From contig BBXU01001667.1 of the NCBI GenBank assembly GCA_001598975.1, positions 1 through 31,720 of the forward strand: a stretch of 31,720 nt of DNA, given 5' to 3'. Of this stretch, positions 1 through 11,731 are shown piece after piece (the first letter of the stretch is position 1; every line of letters starts with the position of its first letter). The stretch is from Parachlorella kessleri (taxonomy: Eukaryota; Chlorophyta; Trebouxiophyceae; Chlorellales; Chlorellaceae). The position numbers and the translations under genes are program-made. The notes below the pieces were generated by a model. It made no database searches, had not been told where the DNA came from, and worked only from the letters and a program-made list of their open reading frames with translations.

Positions 1-1783
1 GGGGGGAGAGGGGCGCGATGCGCGGCTGGCGGCCCTTGCTAGCAACCAATGCACTGCCAACAGCAGAGCGCGTGCGGCGTGTGACTTTAGAGTCTAACAG
101 AAGCTGCAGCAGCGACGGCGGCAGTGCGCTGGCTGCTGGCAGTGCCCCCCAGCGCGCCGTGCAATGAGACAAGGTCTCCCTGCTTCCAAGAATGCTTGAG
201 TGAATGTCAGGCACAGCCCTACAACAGGCCCGCCTCGCTTGCACTCTTAGCCTCTGTGTGTGCTCCCTGAGGCCTTCCGCCTCGTAGCCAGCATGTCAAG
301 TCTGTGTCCCACTCCAGCCTGTATCCTTACAGATGTAGAGGTTCCTGGTCTGTGCAGGATGGCGGAGGGCACCTGTCTGCAGACGAGGCGCACGCTATCT
401 TGGCCGCTGGCCCGGCCCTTTGACATGCATGTGCGAAACCTGCTGCAGCCAAGGTCCAGTGCATGGCCAGAGAGGTGCGGGCATGCTGCGAGAGCCACTG
501 CTTGGGTGGCTGGGAGCGGGAAAGGTGAAGGTTGAAGGGGTGGTGTGAAAAAGGTCGCCACAAGCAGGCCTGCATGGAATTGGTATGGACAGCGCGCATG
601 GGGTCTGCAAGTAACATCTACGTCTGTCATATGCTGGATAATGTATTAGGTATGCCTATCACATTATTTATTAAGGGTGGCAGGCAATGCCATCGGAGAG
701 GAGGGACGGCGATACTGGGCGTCCACCGGCCTGGAGTAAAGGCTGGCTGACAGGGTTGTATGCCATTATGCTCTGTCTTGCCTGAGATATCACATATTGA
801 TGGTGGCAGACAGTGCAGTCAGCCACGTTGCGGACGTCAGGGCTGGATGCAGGTCTCAGGTACGCTTGCAGAGGCTGTGCACCCAGCATAGTGCGGGACG
901 CGCCAGCGGCAATGCAAGAATGTGGAAGAAAGAGTTGCTCCTTTCCGGGATTGCAACTCTGGGGGTATGTGTGCCTGGACTGGCCCTCGGGGAACATTTC
1001 TCCGGGAGGGAACATGTGTGGCTCATGTTTGTAGTGACCAGCAGTGGCATGCGTTGTGTGGTACATTTTTAGGTAAACTTTAGTAGCATCATTTTGGTAT
1101 CAACGCCAGGTACACTTTTGGCATCATTATTGTATTGCGCATTGATAACCAGTGCTGAAGCTGGAGGAGCATTGGTGTGACAGGGTTCCAATGCCTGTCT
1201 CCTTTTTTGAGCAGTTGATTTAGACCAGTGCGCTTTGCACGCTACCAATGCCTCCCCCGCTTCACAGGCCTTTGTGTGTCAATGGGGGCATGTAGGAAGA
1301 GTACAGTATATAGAGTGACAAGCTGAAACGGCTGGAAGCAAGTGGTATGCTGTTGTAACGCACAACCACCCCATTCACCTGCAGACAGGTGTACGTAGTC
1401 TGAGCACACATGGGGGAGCGTGCTAGCTACCCTTCACCTCTGCTAGCAAGTCCGTCCATATGGATCTCAGCTTTTGGTAATAGCATGTAGCCTCTTCGTA
1501 TTATACATTGCCCATTATGCCCAGCTAGCCCACTTGGGGCGCTGCACTATACTGCATCAATGCTGCTTGCGCCACCAACACTCGTCCCACGCCTGCTCTG
1601 CCAGAGATATAAAAGTAACATGCTCTGCTAGTCCTGTACGCCCGTGCCTCCTCTCTGACCTGCATTGACTGCCACCTTCACCAAATGCTAACAACCTCCC
1701 AGCCTAAAACACACGCACTGCAGGTCTAGCAAGAAAGGACAACTGCTAAGAATACGGCTCTATGCCGCGTACTCGACAACCCA
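1..1783. other. Region without a recognisable gene
   Basis: No reading frame here looks like a protein and no exon chain could be built on either strand. The open frames are short and of low-information composition. A TGTAA box lies at 1354-1358 on the plus strand, so part of the stretch could be the 3' UTR of a plus-strand gene lying before the window. The distal part may hold the 3' UTR of the minus-strand gene that ends at 1784. Both ideas are inference. Confidence 0.5.
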
Positions 1784-3047
1784 TCATCGACCTACTTTCC
1801 CCAGTGCTGCATCCGTTCTTGGGTTGGCTGTGAACTCCTGCAAGCCATGCCAAAACGTACATGGTCACACTGCATGTGCCAAGCCATAGCTTGCACGCAC
1901 AGCCTCTCAACAAATAACAAGCAGGAAGCACATTGACATCATTAAAACAGTCTAGCCCTGCGAGAGGTGCATGCCTGAGCGCAAATTGTTTCCACCACAA
2001 AACATGGTGCGGGCTCACTACGCACACATGCAAAATCTCAGGCTGTAGTGCTGGCCATCCCCCACCTGAACTTGTACGATGGTTTTGTCGACCAGCGTTT
2101 GCAGTGCCCGTAGATCCTTAATGTAAAGCATGCGAAGGATGGTAGCTGCCAGGTCCGAGGTGGCATCCCCAGTGGAGAAGCCCAGTGGGTACTGCCGCAG
2201 GGCTGCCGCTGCTGCAGGCAGCTCTGCCGCCACGCCTCCTGCATGTGACTGCTGCTGTGCTGACTGCTGTAAGCCTAGCGGGTGTCTAGCCATCTCTGTC
2301 AGTGCAGGCAGGATTTGCAGCTCTAACACATCTCGCAGCTGCTGCAGCCCAGTTGGTAAGTCCTGCAGACAGAGTCATGCACACTTTGTACTTGCAATTG
2401 GCTGGCAGCCCGACGCATGTGCAACCCAGGCCTGGAAGCACGAGTCAATAGCATGCATGGGCACAAGAACTAAAGCAACGTTTGCCTATATGCCTACGAC
2501 AAAGCCCAGTTTACGCGCCCCATGTGGGCTGAGCCCCACCTCCACTGCTGATTATATCCCACTCCCCCTTCGCCCACCGCACCCTTCGCACCTGCTCTAC
2601 TGATATCTGCAGCAATTGTAGCAGCTCCCTGATCTGTTGCTGCACTGCATCATCTGCTGCGTCCTCAAGTGGCTGCGGTTCTGACTCTACCCAGGCATCA
2701 GGTGACGGTGCCCCTGCCTGTGCCTGCTCTGCTGCTGCAGTCAACTGCTCAGCGCGGTCTTGGTACTCCAACCCCATTGCGTGGCTCAGGAGCCACCGCA
2801 GCACTGCAAGTTTACGGTCTGCTGGGACCGGGCACTCCAGGTCTGCCAGGTACTTTGCAAAGGCGGTCTGCCATGCCGCTGGGTCCTCCGCCTGTAGCTG
2901 CTTGCGCCCGTCGATGGGGTATTGCCTGATCTTTGTGTTCTCCAGCCAGACAAGCAGGGCACGGAACTGGGCTGGATCACCATGTGCAAAGCCAGCAACC
3001 TTGGGGTAGCCCAGGGCCCGCAGCAGGAAGCTGATGCTGTCTATCAT
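1784..3047 (-). CDS. RTRAF: RTRAF (hCLE/C14orf166/CGI-99) homologue
   Basis: Three exons on the minus strand: 3047-2592, 2362-2066 and 1837-1784. All junctions are phase 0 with GT-AG borders, giving 268 aa (human protein 244 aa). Exon 1 carries the family N-terminal core (FRALLVWLENTKIRQYPI near residues 29-46, then a conserved region around LRWLLSHAMGLEY). Exon 2 has LGFSTGDATSDLAATILRML, and exon 3 ends with the family tail (ANPRTDAALGKVGR). The middle is a low-complexity Ala/Gln-rich linker, longer than in animals. In animals RTRAF binds RNA, RNA polymerase II and cap, and is a subunit of the tRNA ligase complex with RTCB, DDX1 and FAM98; the algal role is inferred. The start is the first ATG of the exon. 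The gene is divergent from MTRR, 290 bp away. No TGTAA box was seen near its 3' end. Confidence 0.92.
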
Positions 3048-3337
3048 GCTGCTTGAATGGGACGTCTGAGTAACAATTGCTGAGCACTTTTGGTTTTGAC
3101 CCTTGCCTTGCTTTTATCCCAGGTACCAGGGGCGGTACGAGCACCCTAGTTTTGAGTCCTCTTCGGATGATGTGATTGATGCTGTCGAAGCACTTTGTTG
3201 TCTGTTCAACCTGAACTTGCGAGTGCTCTCCCGGTCCCTAAGACTGCATGGAGGACTGACCATTACATTCTCATTCTGAGACGCAGTGCTTGACAGCTCA
3301 ATTCTGTTTTCGAGGCGTGCATTGTCATCTTGCAGTC
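3048..3337. promoter_or_regulatory. Shared divergent promoter region of RTRAF and MTRR
   Basis: This 290-bp gap separates the start codons of RTRAF (minus) and MTRR (plus), so it must hold both promoters and both 5' UTRs. A splice-acceptor-like TTGCAG lies directly before the MTRR ATG, so a 5' UTR intron is possible. I saw no clear TATA box or other known motif. Confidence 0.45.
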
Positions 3338-6300
3338 ATGGCAAAGCTGCAGGAGGTCCTCACAAGCCCAGCAAGTTGGGCTGTACTGGGAGCGGCCCTC
3401 TTGTTGCCCTTCGCCTGGCCGCTTCTGGCTCTCCTGCTTCCCGTAGCTGCGTTTGCACTGGTGACAAACGGACTATCGAACAACAGGGGCAGCGCGAACG
3501 TTGGCGCGCAGGTGGCAGCCCCAACAAAGGCCCAGGTGGGCAGAGTTTGGGTGCATTTCTTCTTGGGTGGTTGCATACTGGTATAACGACTTTTGGGAGA
3601 CTGTATTAGCCCGCAACCGCAGCGGCTAACCGGGCGCTAGAATCTCCGCGCCTTTGGACGCTTGCCATCCGGCCTCCTCCCCTAGTCAGTTCCTGATGGG
3701 CAGGAGAACTCACTCCAACCTGGGAAGGCACCTGCTGGCCTGCATCACCCTTGAGGTGAGCCAGGGAGCAGGATCTGGCAGGAAAGAGCACCAATGCTGG
3801 ATGACCACAGTTCTTGTGCCTGGCTGCAGCCCTCAAAGCTTGACCCCGAGTTTACAACAAGCACAGTAGTCCCAGTCAACACCAACGGCCCTGCCTCGCC
3901 AGGGAAGCAGGCGCCTGGCGCCGTCGGCAAGCTACCTCGGCCGGGTAATGGCGCTGGCGACAGAATTGGCACAGCGCCAGCTGCAGGAGGCGCGGCTATT
4001 CTGGCCAAGCTCAAGTGGGTGCAAAGCTCTGTCAGAAGGGTGTAGCTCCATTTCTATCTGCTACAGGTCAGGAAGGAGCAACGCTAAGTGAATACTGCTG
4101 CAGGGCTCAGCGGGAGGCCAAGGCATCGCCAGGCGCAAAGCCGGCAGCCAAAGAGGTAGTGGTGGTGTATGGCTCTCAAACGGGCACTGCCCAGGAGATT
4201 GCCAGGGGCATCCAGGCTGAGGCGGAGAGCCAGGGGCTAAAAGCCAAGGTACGCCTTAAACTGTTGGGGTGCAGCACCTGGGCCGCATTTTACGCCCGTT
4301 TGTGGGCGCTGCTGTAACGAATGTCAATCTGCACTGCTAAAGCTGTGAGGAGGGGGCGTTGTGGGTCGAATCACTTCTTGAGATCAAGACAGCACAGGGA
4401 GAGTCTGTACAGCTCTTGCCTGAAAATGGCGAGCTTGAGCCAGTGCCGTGCACAACTCCTTCCCGTGCAGGTGGCCTCCATGAACGAGTTTGGGTTTGAG
4501 AACCTCAGTGCCGACAAGTCACCGCTTGTCGTCCTGGTATCCTCATCAACCGGAGATGGAGACCCTCCTGACAACGCCGCCAAGTTCTACATGGCACTGC
4601 GTCGCAGGTCTAATGACGACAGCATGCTGCAGGCAAGCGGGGTCACGCCCTTACGTCAAGCGTGTACCGCAGTCTTGGTTCAGTCTTAGTAATGTTCAGT
4701 GGTCATCAGAACAACTAGCAAAGCCTTCCAAAACCACCTTCAATTAGCGAGCAAGGCTTAGTGAATGTGTTGATGATGACTGCTTCCGATGAGATGCAGG
4801 GCATCCAGTACACGTGCTTGGGCCTTGGGGATTCCAACTATACTCGCTTCTGCCATGTGCCACGCACGCTGCGCAACCGATTCCAGGAGTTGGGCGCTAA
4901 GGAGGTAAACCTGGATGGGTATGCAACCCCTCGTTTGTCCAAATGCGAGGTACTTAACCGAGGGGGCTGGGCAACTGTCTGGTCAGTACGATAACTGTGT
5001 ATTGAGTAGTGAACTACAAAAGTCTTGGATCATACATTGGCCTATCTATCTAAGCTAAGACACCTCCGCCGGGGAGGGACTTGGACATTGTTGCTGGCGA
5101 AGTCACTAAGCACGATTGCTGTTGTGCGCAGTTCTACCCATCTGGCGAGTGTGATGAGGTTGATGGCTTGGAAACCGCAGTGGATTTGTGGCTGGATGGG
5201 TTTTGGCCTGCCCTGAAGCGAGCAACGAAGGTATGGATCCGCTATTGTGATGTCAGGAAACAGCGATTCAGCTGGAGTTGAGTTGTCTTCTCGGGGCAGC
5301 ATTAGCTAGCTGTGCAGGCAAGACATCCATTTTCAGTGTAACTCCGACAACTCAGTTACTGGCTGTGTCGCATCGACAAATCAGCTACTGGCTGTGTCGC
5401 ATCACTGCAGGCGGCTTTTGGTGGGGCACCATCTGGCACAGATGTTGAGGAGCTCAAAGGCGTCCCAGCGTTGCCCAAGTGCCGCGTCCGGGTAGTTATG
5501 CATGAGAATAATATGAAAGCAGAAGCCGTGCGCAAGAAGGTGGGCATGTATACCTATTTAGACAACAGAGGTCGCTTTGCTAGGCTTTTATCAAATCTAT
5601 CTATCCCAGCTAGCATCGTCAAGGTCTCCACAGCCAAGGCTTGTTTGCAGATATAACCCATGGCCGCCAGCAGTGTTGCACCTCGAGCAGTACCTTCCCC
5701 TGAGCGCCAACTTCCCATTTGACATTGCAGGAGGCGCAGGGCCCAACTAACGAGGAGCTGGGGTGGAGAGACCCTTCCGGCATGTACAGTGCTGAGCAGC
5801 CCTTCTGGGCGCCCGTGAGTGATGCCAAGTACCTCACTACGGAGGATTCAGAGGACCGCAAGGTGCGCGAAAAGTTGATTGGCGGGAGCCCTAAAGCCGT
5901 AACTGGGCTAGAAATGTGCACATCTGTCAGCCTGTGAGTCTTACTGTCAGCAACTACAAATCACGAGTGCAACTTGCCCCTGCTAGGTTGGTAACAAGGT
6001 CTTTTCACAACCTGATCCTGCAGGTGCTGCACTTGGAGCTAGATGTGTCTGGCAGTGGTATGGCGTACCAGCCTGGAGACTCAATTGGAGTGCTCCCACA
6101 GAACTCAGATGCCATGGTGGATGGCCTTCTGCTGAGGCTGGGCTTAGATGGAGACGCAGTCTTCAGTGTTGCCGGAGTAGATGGCAGCAATGGTGTGCAG
6201 CTGCTGCCGCACCTCAAATGTCCATGCACCGTGCGGGCCGCGCTCAAGGTGCGCCACAATTGTTGGGTTACACTTTTGATGCAGCGATGTGGAGGCCTAT

Positions 6301-8357
6301 GTCATGGCATTGTTGGAGAGCTTGTTTGATGTTTGAGGTAGGCTAACTTGGGACTGATCATGGTGGAGATAGAACTTTGGATTCAAGACTTTCATGCTTT
6401 GCTCTCTTCTATTTTTATGCAGAGGGGTTGCGACCTGACCTCAGTGCCACGCAAGTCACTGTTGCGCCTGCTGGCTGAGCACTGCACTGATGCCAAAGAG
6501 AAGTACCGCTTAATGCTACTCTGTTCCAAGGATGGCCGAGAGGCATACACCAAGGTACGGAACAGCTTGGGGTGGCGCTGTGCAGCTTGGTTAAGGGTTC
6601 ATGCCCGATGATGCGTTTTATAACATTTCGTACTGCTGTATATACGGGCCTGCAACTGCTGGCCAAGTTGTCATATTGCCAAGGCTGTTCCTGCATGGCC
6701 TTGCTTTGCAGGAGGTTTTGGAGGGCCGTCCCACGCTGCTGGACCTGCTGGAGGAGTTCCCTTCGTGCAAGGTGGAGCTGGGCCCACTACTGGACGCGCT
6801 ACCTGCATTGCCGGCCAGGATGTACTCAGTGGCCTGCTCACCGTTGGAGCTCCCCAAGAAGGTAAGGGACTGCTATAGCCTGCATTAAAGGTTCGAATAT
6901 GGAGGGTCAGGAGCTTGCCAAACTGCCCAAAAATAACTTAACGCTGAGGTGCATGTCTTCATTTGCGTTTCTTCATTCCCCAGGCAGTCAGGCAATAATC
7001 TGCACCAGGGTCCTTGCTCTGCGCGGTGGAGCACTTGCTCATACCTGTACGACACTGATGGTGGCTGCCACACACCCCTCTTAGGTACAAATGGCCTTCA
7101 CAGTTGTGCACTATGAGACCAAGTACGGGGCCAAGGATGGTGTCGCCACAGGCTGGCTGGAGAAGCTGGTCCAGCCAATCACCTCAGGCGAAGAGTCTGC
7201 CGGCTTTGCTGGCCTGCGTGTGCCAATCTTCCTGCGCAGGTGTGGGCTTGCAAGGTTCCTGTCAATGGCAAGAGCATTGTCAGAAGCAACTCTATCTATG
7301 CAAGGATTCTGGACAGAGTGTTGCTATTGGTAGGCCTGCGGCCTCCCCGCCTTCTGCAATGACTATGCTGCCTCGTGGTGTTAGTGCCTATAGCTCACTT
7401 CACACATGTGCAGCGGTGGCGACTTCAAGCCGCCTGAGACTTTGGAGGCACCGGTGGTGATGATAGGCCCTGGCACAGGCGTGGCGCCCTTCCGAGGCTT
7501 CCTGCAGCATCGCAAGGCTCAGCTGGCTGGCGGCGACAGCAATGCTGCCGGGGAGGCCTGGTTGTTCTTTGGGTGCCGGCGTGACGACCAGGACTACCTG
7601 TACGGAGAGGACTGGACGGTAAGTAGAACCTCCCCCTGGATTGTGGCCTTCATTTGAACTGTGCTTCCTGTTAACGGTGCGATGCATGGCTGCCTGTAGA
7701 GGTCAGTGGTGCGGCGTCTGGCCCAAACTCGCTGCCTGGTCGTTATGTTAGGACTAAGGCTGGTTGTGGATGAAGTGCCTTGGCTTGGGATACGGCTCAG
7801 TTCAATGGGATTTGTTGAATGTTGACTATTGCACTTGCTTGTCCTGCAGGCCTTCCAGGTGCAAGGCGTGCTTTCCAAGTTCTTTGTGGCATTCTCGAGA
7901 GCGCAGGAGCAGAAGCTTTATGTGCAGCACCTGATGAAGGTATGTCAACTGCTTGCCGTCATGATGTTGCGAGCAGATGTTGTGCAAGGATGGTGACATG
8001 CTGCATGTTGCATAAAATATGCCGCTTCCATGCCGTCACCTGCTTGGCCTCAGCACTGATGACGGCTATACAAACTATAATCAACCTCTCACTGTAGCAA
8101 GAGTGTGGCATACTAACTGACTATAAAACATTACTCGTTGGGTACTGCAGGAGCACAGTGCGGATCTTTTTGACCTGCTGGTCAACCGTGAGGCCTACAT
8201 CTTTGTCTGTGGCGACGGCATGAACATGGCCAAGGACGTGCAGGCCTGCTTGACAGGCATCATTAGGGAGGGCGGAGGGCTATCAGAGGGCGAGGCAGCG
8301 GAGGTGCTGGCAGAAATGGCAAGACAGAAGCGCTATGTGCGAGACATCTGGAGCTGA
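3338..8357 (+). CDS. MTRR: Methionine synthase reductase with N-terminal hydrophobic anchor
   Basis: Fifteen exons: 3338-3535, 3830-4014, 4104-4248, 4471-4632, 4800-4904, 5132-5230, 5411-5539, 5731-5862, 6024-6248, 6423-6554, 6712-6861, 7085-7239, 7414-7618, 7850-7939, 8151-8357; all phases agree, giving 772 aa. It is a diflavin reductase that passes electrons from NADPH through FAD and FMN. Visible motifs: [13 protein letters not shown] (from residue 150), STGDGDPPD and [34 protein letters not shown] and [40 protein letters not shown] and [12 protein letters not shown]-terminal KRYVRDIWS. The last motif, GLE..V..W..GFWPAL and [11 protein letters not shown] point to MTRR rather than cytochrome P450 reductase or NDOR1. 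MTRR reactivates cobalamin-dependent methionine synthase. Unusually, residues about 14-43 form a long hydrophobic segment followed by a Pro/Gly/Ala linker, as in membrane-anchored P450 reductase; human MTRR (698 aa) lacks this. Intron 4 is GC-AG. Confidence 0.93.
4633..4799 (+). other. GC-AG intron 4 of MTRR
   Basis: The donor reads CAG|GCAAGC and the acceptor GATGCAG. Only this donor keeps the phase-0 frame and joins the FMN-domain strand (SMLQ) to [14 protein letters not shown] as the family requires. The surrounding CAG and AAG match the strong consensus typical of GC donors. Confidence 0.85.
5346..5403. repeat. 29-bp tandem duplication in MTRR intron 6
   Basis: Two adjacent 29-bp units (5346-5374 and 5375-5403) differ at two positions. 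The second unit ends 7 bp before exon 7, so the duplication lies in the branch-point/polypyrimidine zone of the intron. Confidence 0.9.
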
Positions 8358-9001
8358 ATGCGTTGACTTGATAGAGCTGGGGACAGGGTAGAGGGTGGCA
8401 GATCGGCCTTCCTAGGTAGCAGACAAGTGGCTTCTGATCTTTGGAAAATGGGTTCGTATGTGGCAGCAGCCCCTTTGACCAATTACTAGGTCTGCTTAGC
8501 CTGGAAAAGGTATCGCTGTGAAGTGCAGGTTAGAAATGTCAGTTGCAGGGCAAGGTCAAGTGGGTCAGTCGGCTGTGTTGATAGGTTGAGGACATATTGG
8601 CTGGATGGATTGAGTTTTGTACCTGACGACAGGGGACGTGAACAGATGCCTGAAACCCTTCTCTTCTGCTGTCTGCTTATGCGGTTGGTCCTACTTCACT
8701 TTCGGTGCACTGTTTTGCCGGCTTTCTGATTATGATTATCCCTTATGTATGGCTGTAAAAGTGTCTCCTCATGTGATAACCGTGCCTCATCTACCAGGAG
8801 ATTCAGGGAGCAGCAGCGCCATATCATTAAGTCATTCAGGAGTTGCATCACAGTACCTCCTAAGCATTAAAGTGCCACCCATTTCAGCGCTACTTGCAAT
8901 AGATGTGATGTATACAGCCACTCCTCCAAGCCACCAAGGCCGTGGTTCAGCATCAGGGCATTCTCCTGCTGGTAGAGCCAGTAGTCAGTCAAGGCCAGCC
9001 C
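8358..9001. other. Convergent intergenic region between MTRR and methyltransferase A
   Basis: This holds the 3' UTRs of two convergent genes and no coding exon that I can support. A TGTAA box lies at 8754-8758 on the MTRR strand. No equivalent box (TTACA on the plus strand) was seen for the minus-strand methyltransferase. Confidence 0.5.
8754..8758 (+). promoter_or_regulatory. TGTAA polyadenylation signal candidate (MTRR)
   Basis: TGTAA lies 397 nt after the MTRR stop codon. This pentamer is the usual polyadenylation signal of chlorophycean algae. The assignment rests on position and motif only. Confidence 0.45.
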
Positions 9002-11731
9002 TCAGACGTTCCCTGCCAATTTCTTAGCCACAACAAAGACGGCATAGCGATCTCTGCCCTGGCCGATCGTAATGTCGAAATCGCACCTCCCCTCTGGGCT
9101 GCCCCCACATATCTCATGTGCAATCTGAGCCCGGGTTATAGCCTGCTCCAACTGCCAGCCCGCCTTTGCCAGCCTCTGCAAGGAGGACACGCAGCATAGG
9201 ATCTGCATGCTATGTAAGCGGACAGGGGTTGCTGACATCAAGCCAGAGCTTCTGTGGGAGCTGCCAAGCACAGGACGGCGTTCCAGTCGCTGTGTACAAA
9301 TGGAACAACACGCTGCAGAGAAGCTGCCCTTTCACCCATCACACCAAGCTGTCAATCAGTGTCAAAATCCATCACAAACCCCCGCTCCTGGGAGTCAACT
9401 CATAATCTCCCAGGAGCGCATGGCAGACAAGCCACGTACGACTTCTCCTGACATGCATATGTCTCAGACCAGGAGTCAGGCTTGCCTGTGTCGGGTCCAG
9501 GGGGAACCCAGAGTACCAGGTCCTCATGAGCTCCATTGAGAATGGTGGGTAGTCCACGTCGCCCTGCTGCAGCAGCTGGAGCAGCTCCTCACCAGTTTGG
9601 TGCACTACCAGGGTGCTACCCTGGCTGGAGGACTCTGCAAGGAGTGGGCAAGTGCAGGCATTGAAGTATTGAAGGCTGGGCCCGGCTAGGAGGTCCCAAT
9701 GCCACTGCACTGCACGTGGCGATCGTATTGTTTGGCGAGCATGCACAGCTAAGTTGGGAGATATCATACACGTCCAAAAGCATTGTCCTGTACAGCAACA
9801 CTGCAGTAGGTAGTCTGAACACAGCCCATCTCTGCACTCTTCCGCACCAGCTTCTATTGGGGCAATGGGGACATATTTCAGGAGAAAATACAGTGCAGCC
9901 CACACGTGCTGCAAGAACACGCATTAGGCATAGCACCATGGCGCCTACCTGCCATCTCCTGCAGCAGCGCATCCACCTCCTGCTGCGTCAGGTACATCAG
10001 CAGCCCCTCCGCCACCCACACAGTGGGCAGTGAGGGGTCGAACCCGGCCGCCTGCAGCCTCTGGGACCACCCAGGCGAGCACAGGTCTGCCTCTAAAGCT
10101 GTCCATGACTTGGCCCTGCACGGCAGCACAAGCTGTGGACCTTTAGTGACTGCCACCAGAGCAGCTCCTGACGGCTCCAGCCACTTGGGAGAAGAAAGAC
10201 TCCGTCCACAAGTGCTTGTCACGAGGAGTTATCACAGCAGGCCAGCACCAGCAGCTGTGGGCCACCGAGTTTGGTGTCAGTGAACAGCTGTCCATTAAAG
10301 TGTTTCCTTGCCACGTCCACAGCTACAAGGTGCCGGGCAGTTGATGCAGTTTGGGGAGCACTGTGTCGTCAGGGCAGTTTCAAGTTCGAGTATCCGCTCC
10401 TGACTACCCACTTGAGAGGAAAGGCTGTTACGACTTTGCCTTCGCCTGCAGCTGCTGGTGGCTGCCCACGTCGGCTGAACTGTACCCCAAGCTGCTGGAG
10501 GGCCCGCTGCTTGGCACTCAACACGTCTTCCCTATCAATCTCATACCAGTGCACACCTGCAGAGCACACCACCGACACGCGTTCGCAGCTGGTTTCTGCC
10601 GCTGGGCCACCTGTAAAACCCGGGGTGCGTGCTTGTCACCCAAGCCAATTCGTTTTAACGCAAATGTACCATTGCACCTCTTTGCAGAGGAGCGATGGCA
10701 AACAGCCACTGGGAGTAGTGTATATGCATGCTCAGCAGCACCTGAAGGCAGATCTAGCCTCCACGGCCGGGTATCCATTCCGCTCCCCAGCACCACCACA
10801 TTCTGGTGGGAGCGCCTATCCGCCACAGCAGCCTTCTCCACCACCGGCCTTATCGCAGGGCTGCTCCCCAGCTGGGTGGTGCTGCGGGTGCTGCCAGCTG
10901 CTGAGCCTGCCTGGGACGGGTTCAGCGCCTCAAGAATCTGCTGGTCAAACCACCACACCCTGCAGTTTGCAGGTGTCACGTCGATGCGTAGTTGGTCATG
11001 TAGGCCCATATCTGGGAGATCTATAATGTGTAATACAGATCATTAGTCACAGTGGTGGGCAAGACAGCCAAGGCGCTTCGCCCAGCATGGATGCTCCAGC
11101 AACTGTGGGCACGATCCACCTGCTTGCCACGTTGCTAATCTGGTACTGGCGGCGCCAGGGAGCCATGCTCGTATCCCCTTCGTACTTCTGCAGACAAGGT
11201 TGTAGGGCAAGGCCTTGCCAATGAAACAGAGCTTCATCTGCCAGCACTCCGCAACTGCCAACTTTCCCACCGCGGCATGCCATGGACAAGCTGCTGCTGC
11301 TGCCAGGGGTCCTCACCGAGGCATTCTGCAGGGCTTCTTGAAAGGCTGCCTGCCCAGCAAGCGCAGCCGCAAAGGGATCAGTGAAGAGGTGGTCTTCTTG
11401 CAGCGTCTCCACTGCCCTCCAAGCTGGTGCAGCAAAGGGATACAAGCGTTGTCGCTGGGTAGGGCTAGGTCAGTGGACTGTGTCAGGCGAGTGTCAAGCT
11501 ACTTCAGGATACCGCAGGTTGGTCTTTGTATTTGATGACATGCAGTTACTGCAGGTGCACGGTGCAGCTATGTCGCAACATACCAGCGATGACTCGAGAA
11601 GAGTGTGAAACAACGCCCGTCAGTCCATCAAAGGCGCCTCGCTTCTTCTTCTCCAGCCATTGCCTAAGCCTTCTGCCTAGGGTAAGCCCAAACCCGAACG
11701 CCAAAGCACTGATCAAGGGGAGGTGTCTCAT
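9002..11731 (-). CDS. LCMT/COG3315-type SAM-dependent methyltransferase, copy A
   Basis: Eight exons: 11731-11584, 11423-11317, 11187-11120, 10959-10742, 10556-10412, 10115-9949, 9634-9486, 9175-9002; all phases agree, giving 391 aa. It belongs to the leucine carboxyl methyltransferase-like class I methyltransferases. Visible family signatures: WWFDQQILEAL (residues 110-120), the SAM-binding loop VVVLGSGMDTRPWRL (162-176), VHWYEIDREDVLSAK, and LPTVWVAEGLLMYL (258-271). The N-terminus starts with a hydrophobic stretch then a Lys/Arg cluster, which could be a membrane anchor or targeting peptide. The substrate is unknown; relatives methylate carboxyl or hydroxyl groups. It is a diverged paralogue of the gene at 11974-14658, arranged head to head, with corresponding exons 1 and 2. 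Copy A has two introns that copy B lacks, and its last intron uses a GC donor. Confidence 0.88.
9176..9485 (-). other. GC-AG intron 7 of methyltransferase copy A
   Basis: The donor is CAG|GCAAGC (minus strand) and the acceptor CTTGCAG. The equivalent intron of copy B (14044-14496) sits at the same codon boundary with a normal CAG|GTAAGG donor, so the GT-to-GC change occurred in copy A or its lineage. Confidence 0.85.
9972..10030 (-). repeat. 59-nt tract identical to methyltransferase copy B (inverted)
   Basis: Read on the minus strand, these 59 nt equal 13581-13639 of the plus strand base for base, third codon positions included. They encode LPTVWVAEGLLMYLTQQEV, the conserved core motif. Flanking sequence remains similar for some tens of bases, while other homologous exons are clearly diverged at nucleotide level. 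Confidence 0.95.

Noticed and set aside
247..1066. Open frames of 90-130 aa on both strands
   Set aside because: They have no splice-consistent chain, no recognisable motif and mutually overlapping shadows.
3338..8357. Assignment as NADPH-cytochrome P450 reductase or NDOR1
   Set aside because: The hydrophobic N-terminus suggests the former and parts of the NADPH domain resemble the latter. The C-terminal DIWS, the [10 protein letters not shown] segment and the WPAL and [11 protein letters not shown] regions fit MTRR best.
10271..11046. Long plus-strand open frames (231 and 251 aa)
   Set aside because: They are antisense shadows of methyltransferase copy A exons 4-5 and introns. The minus strand carries the SAM-loop and WFDQQ motifs with correct splicing.
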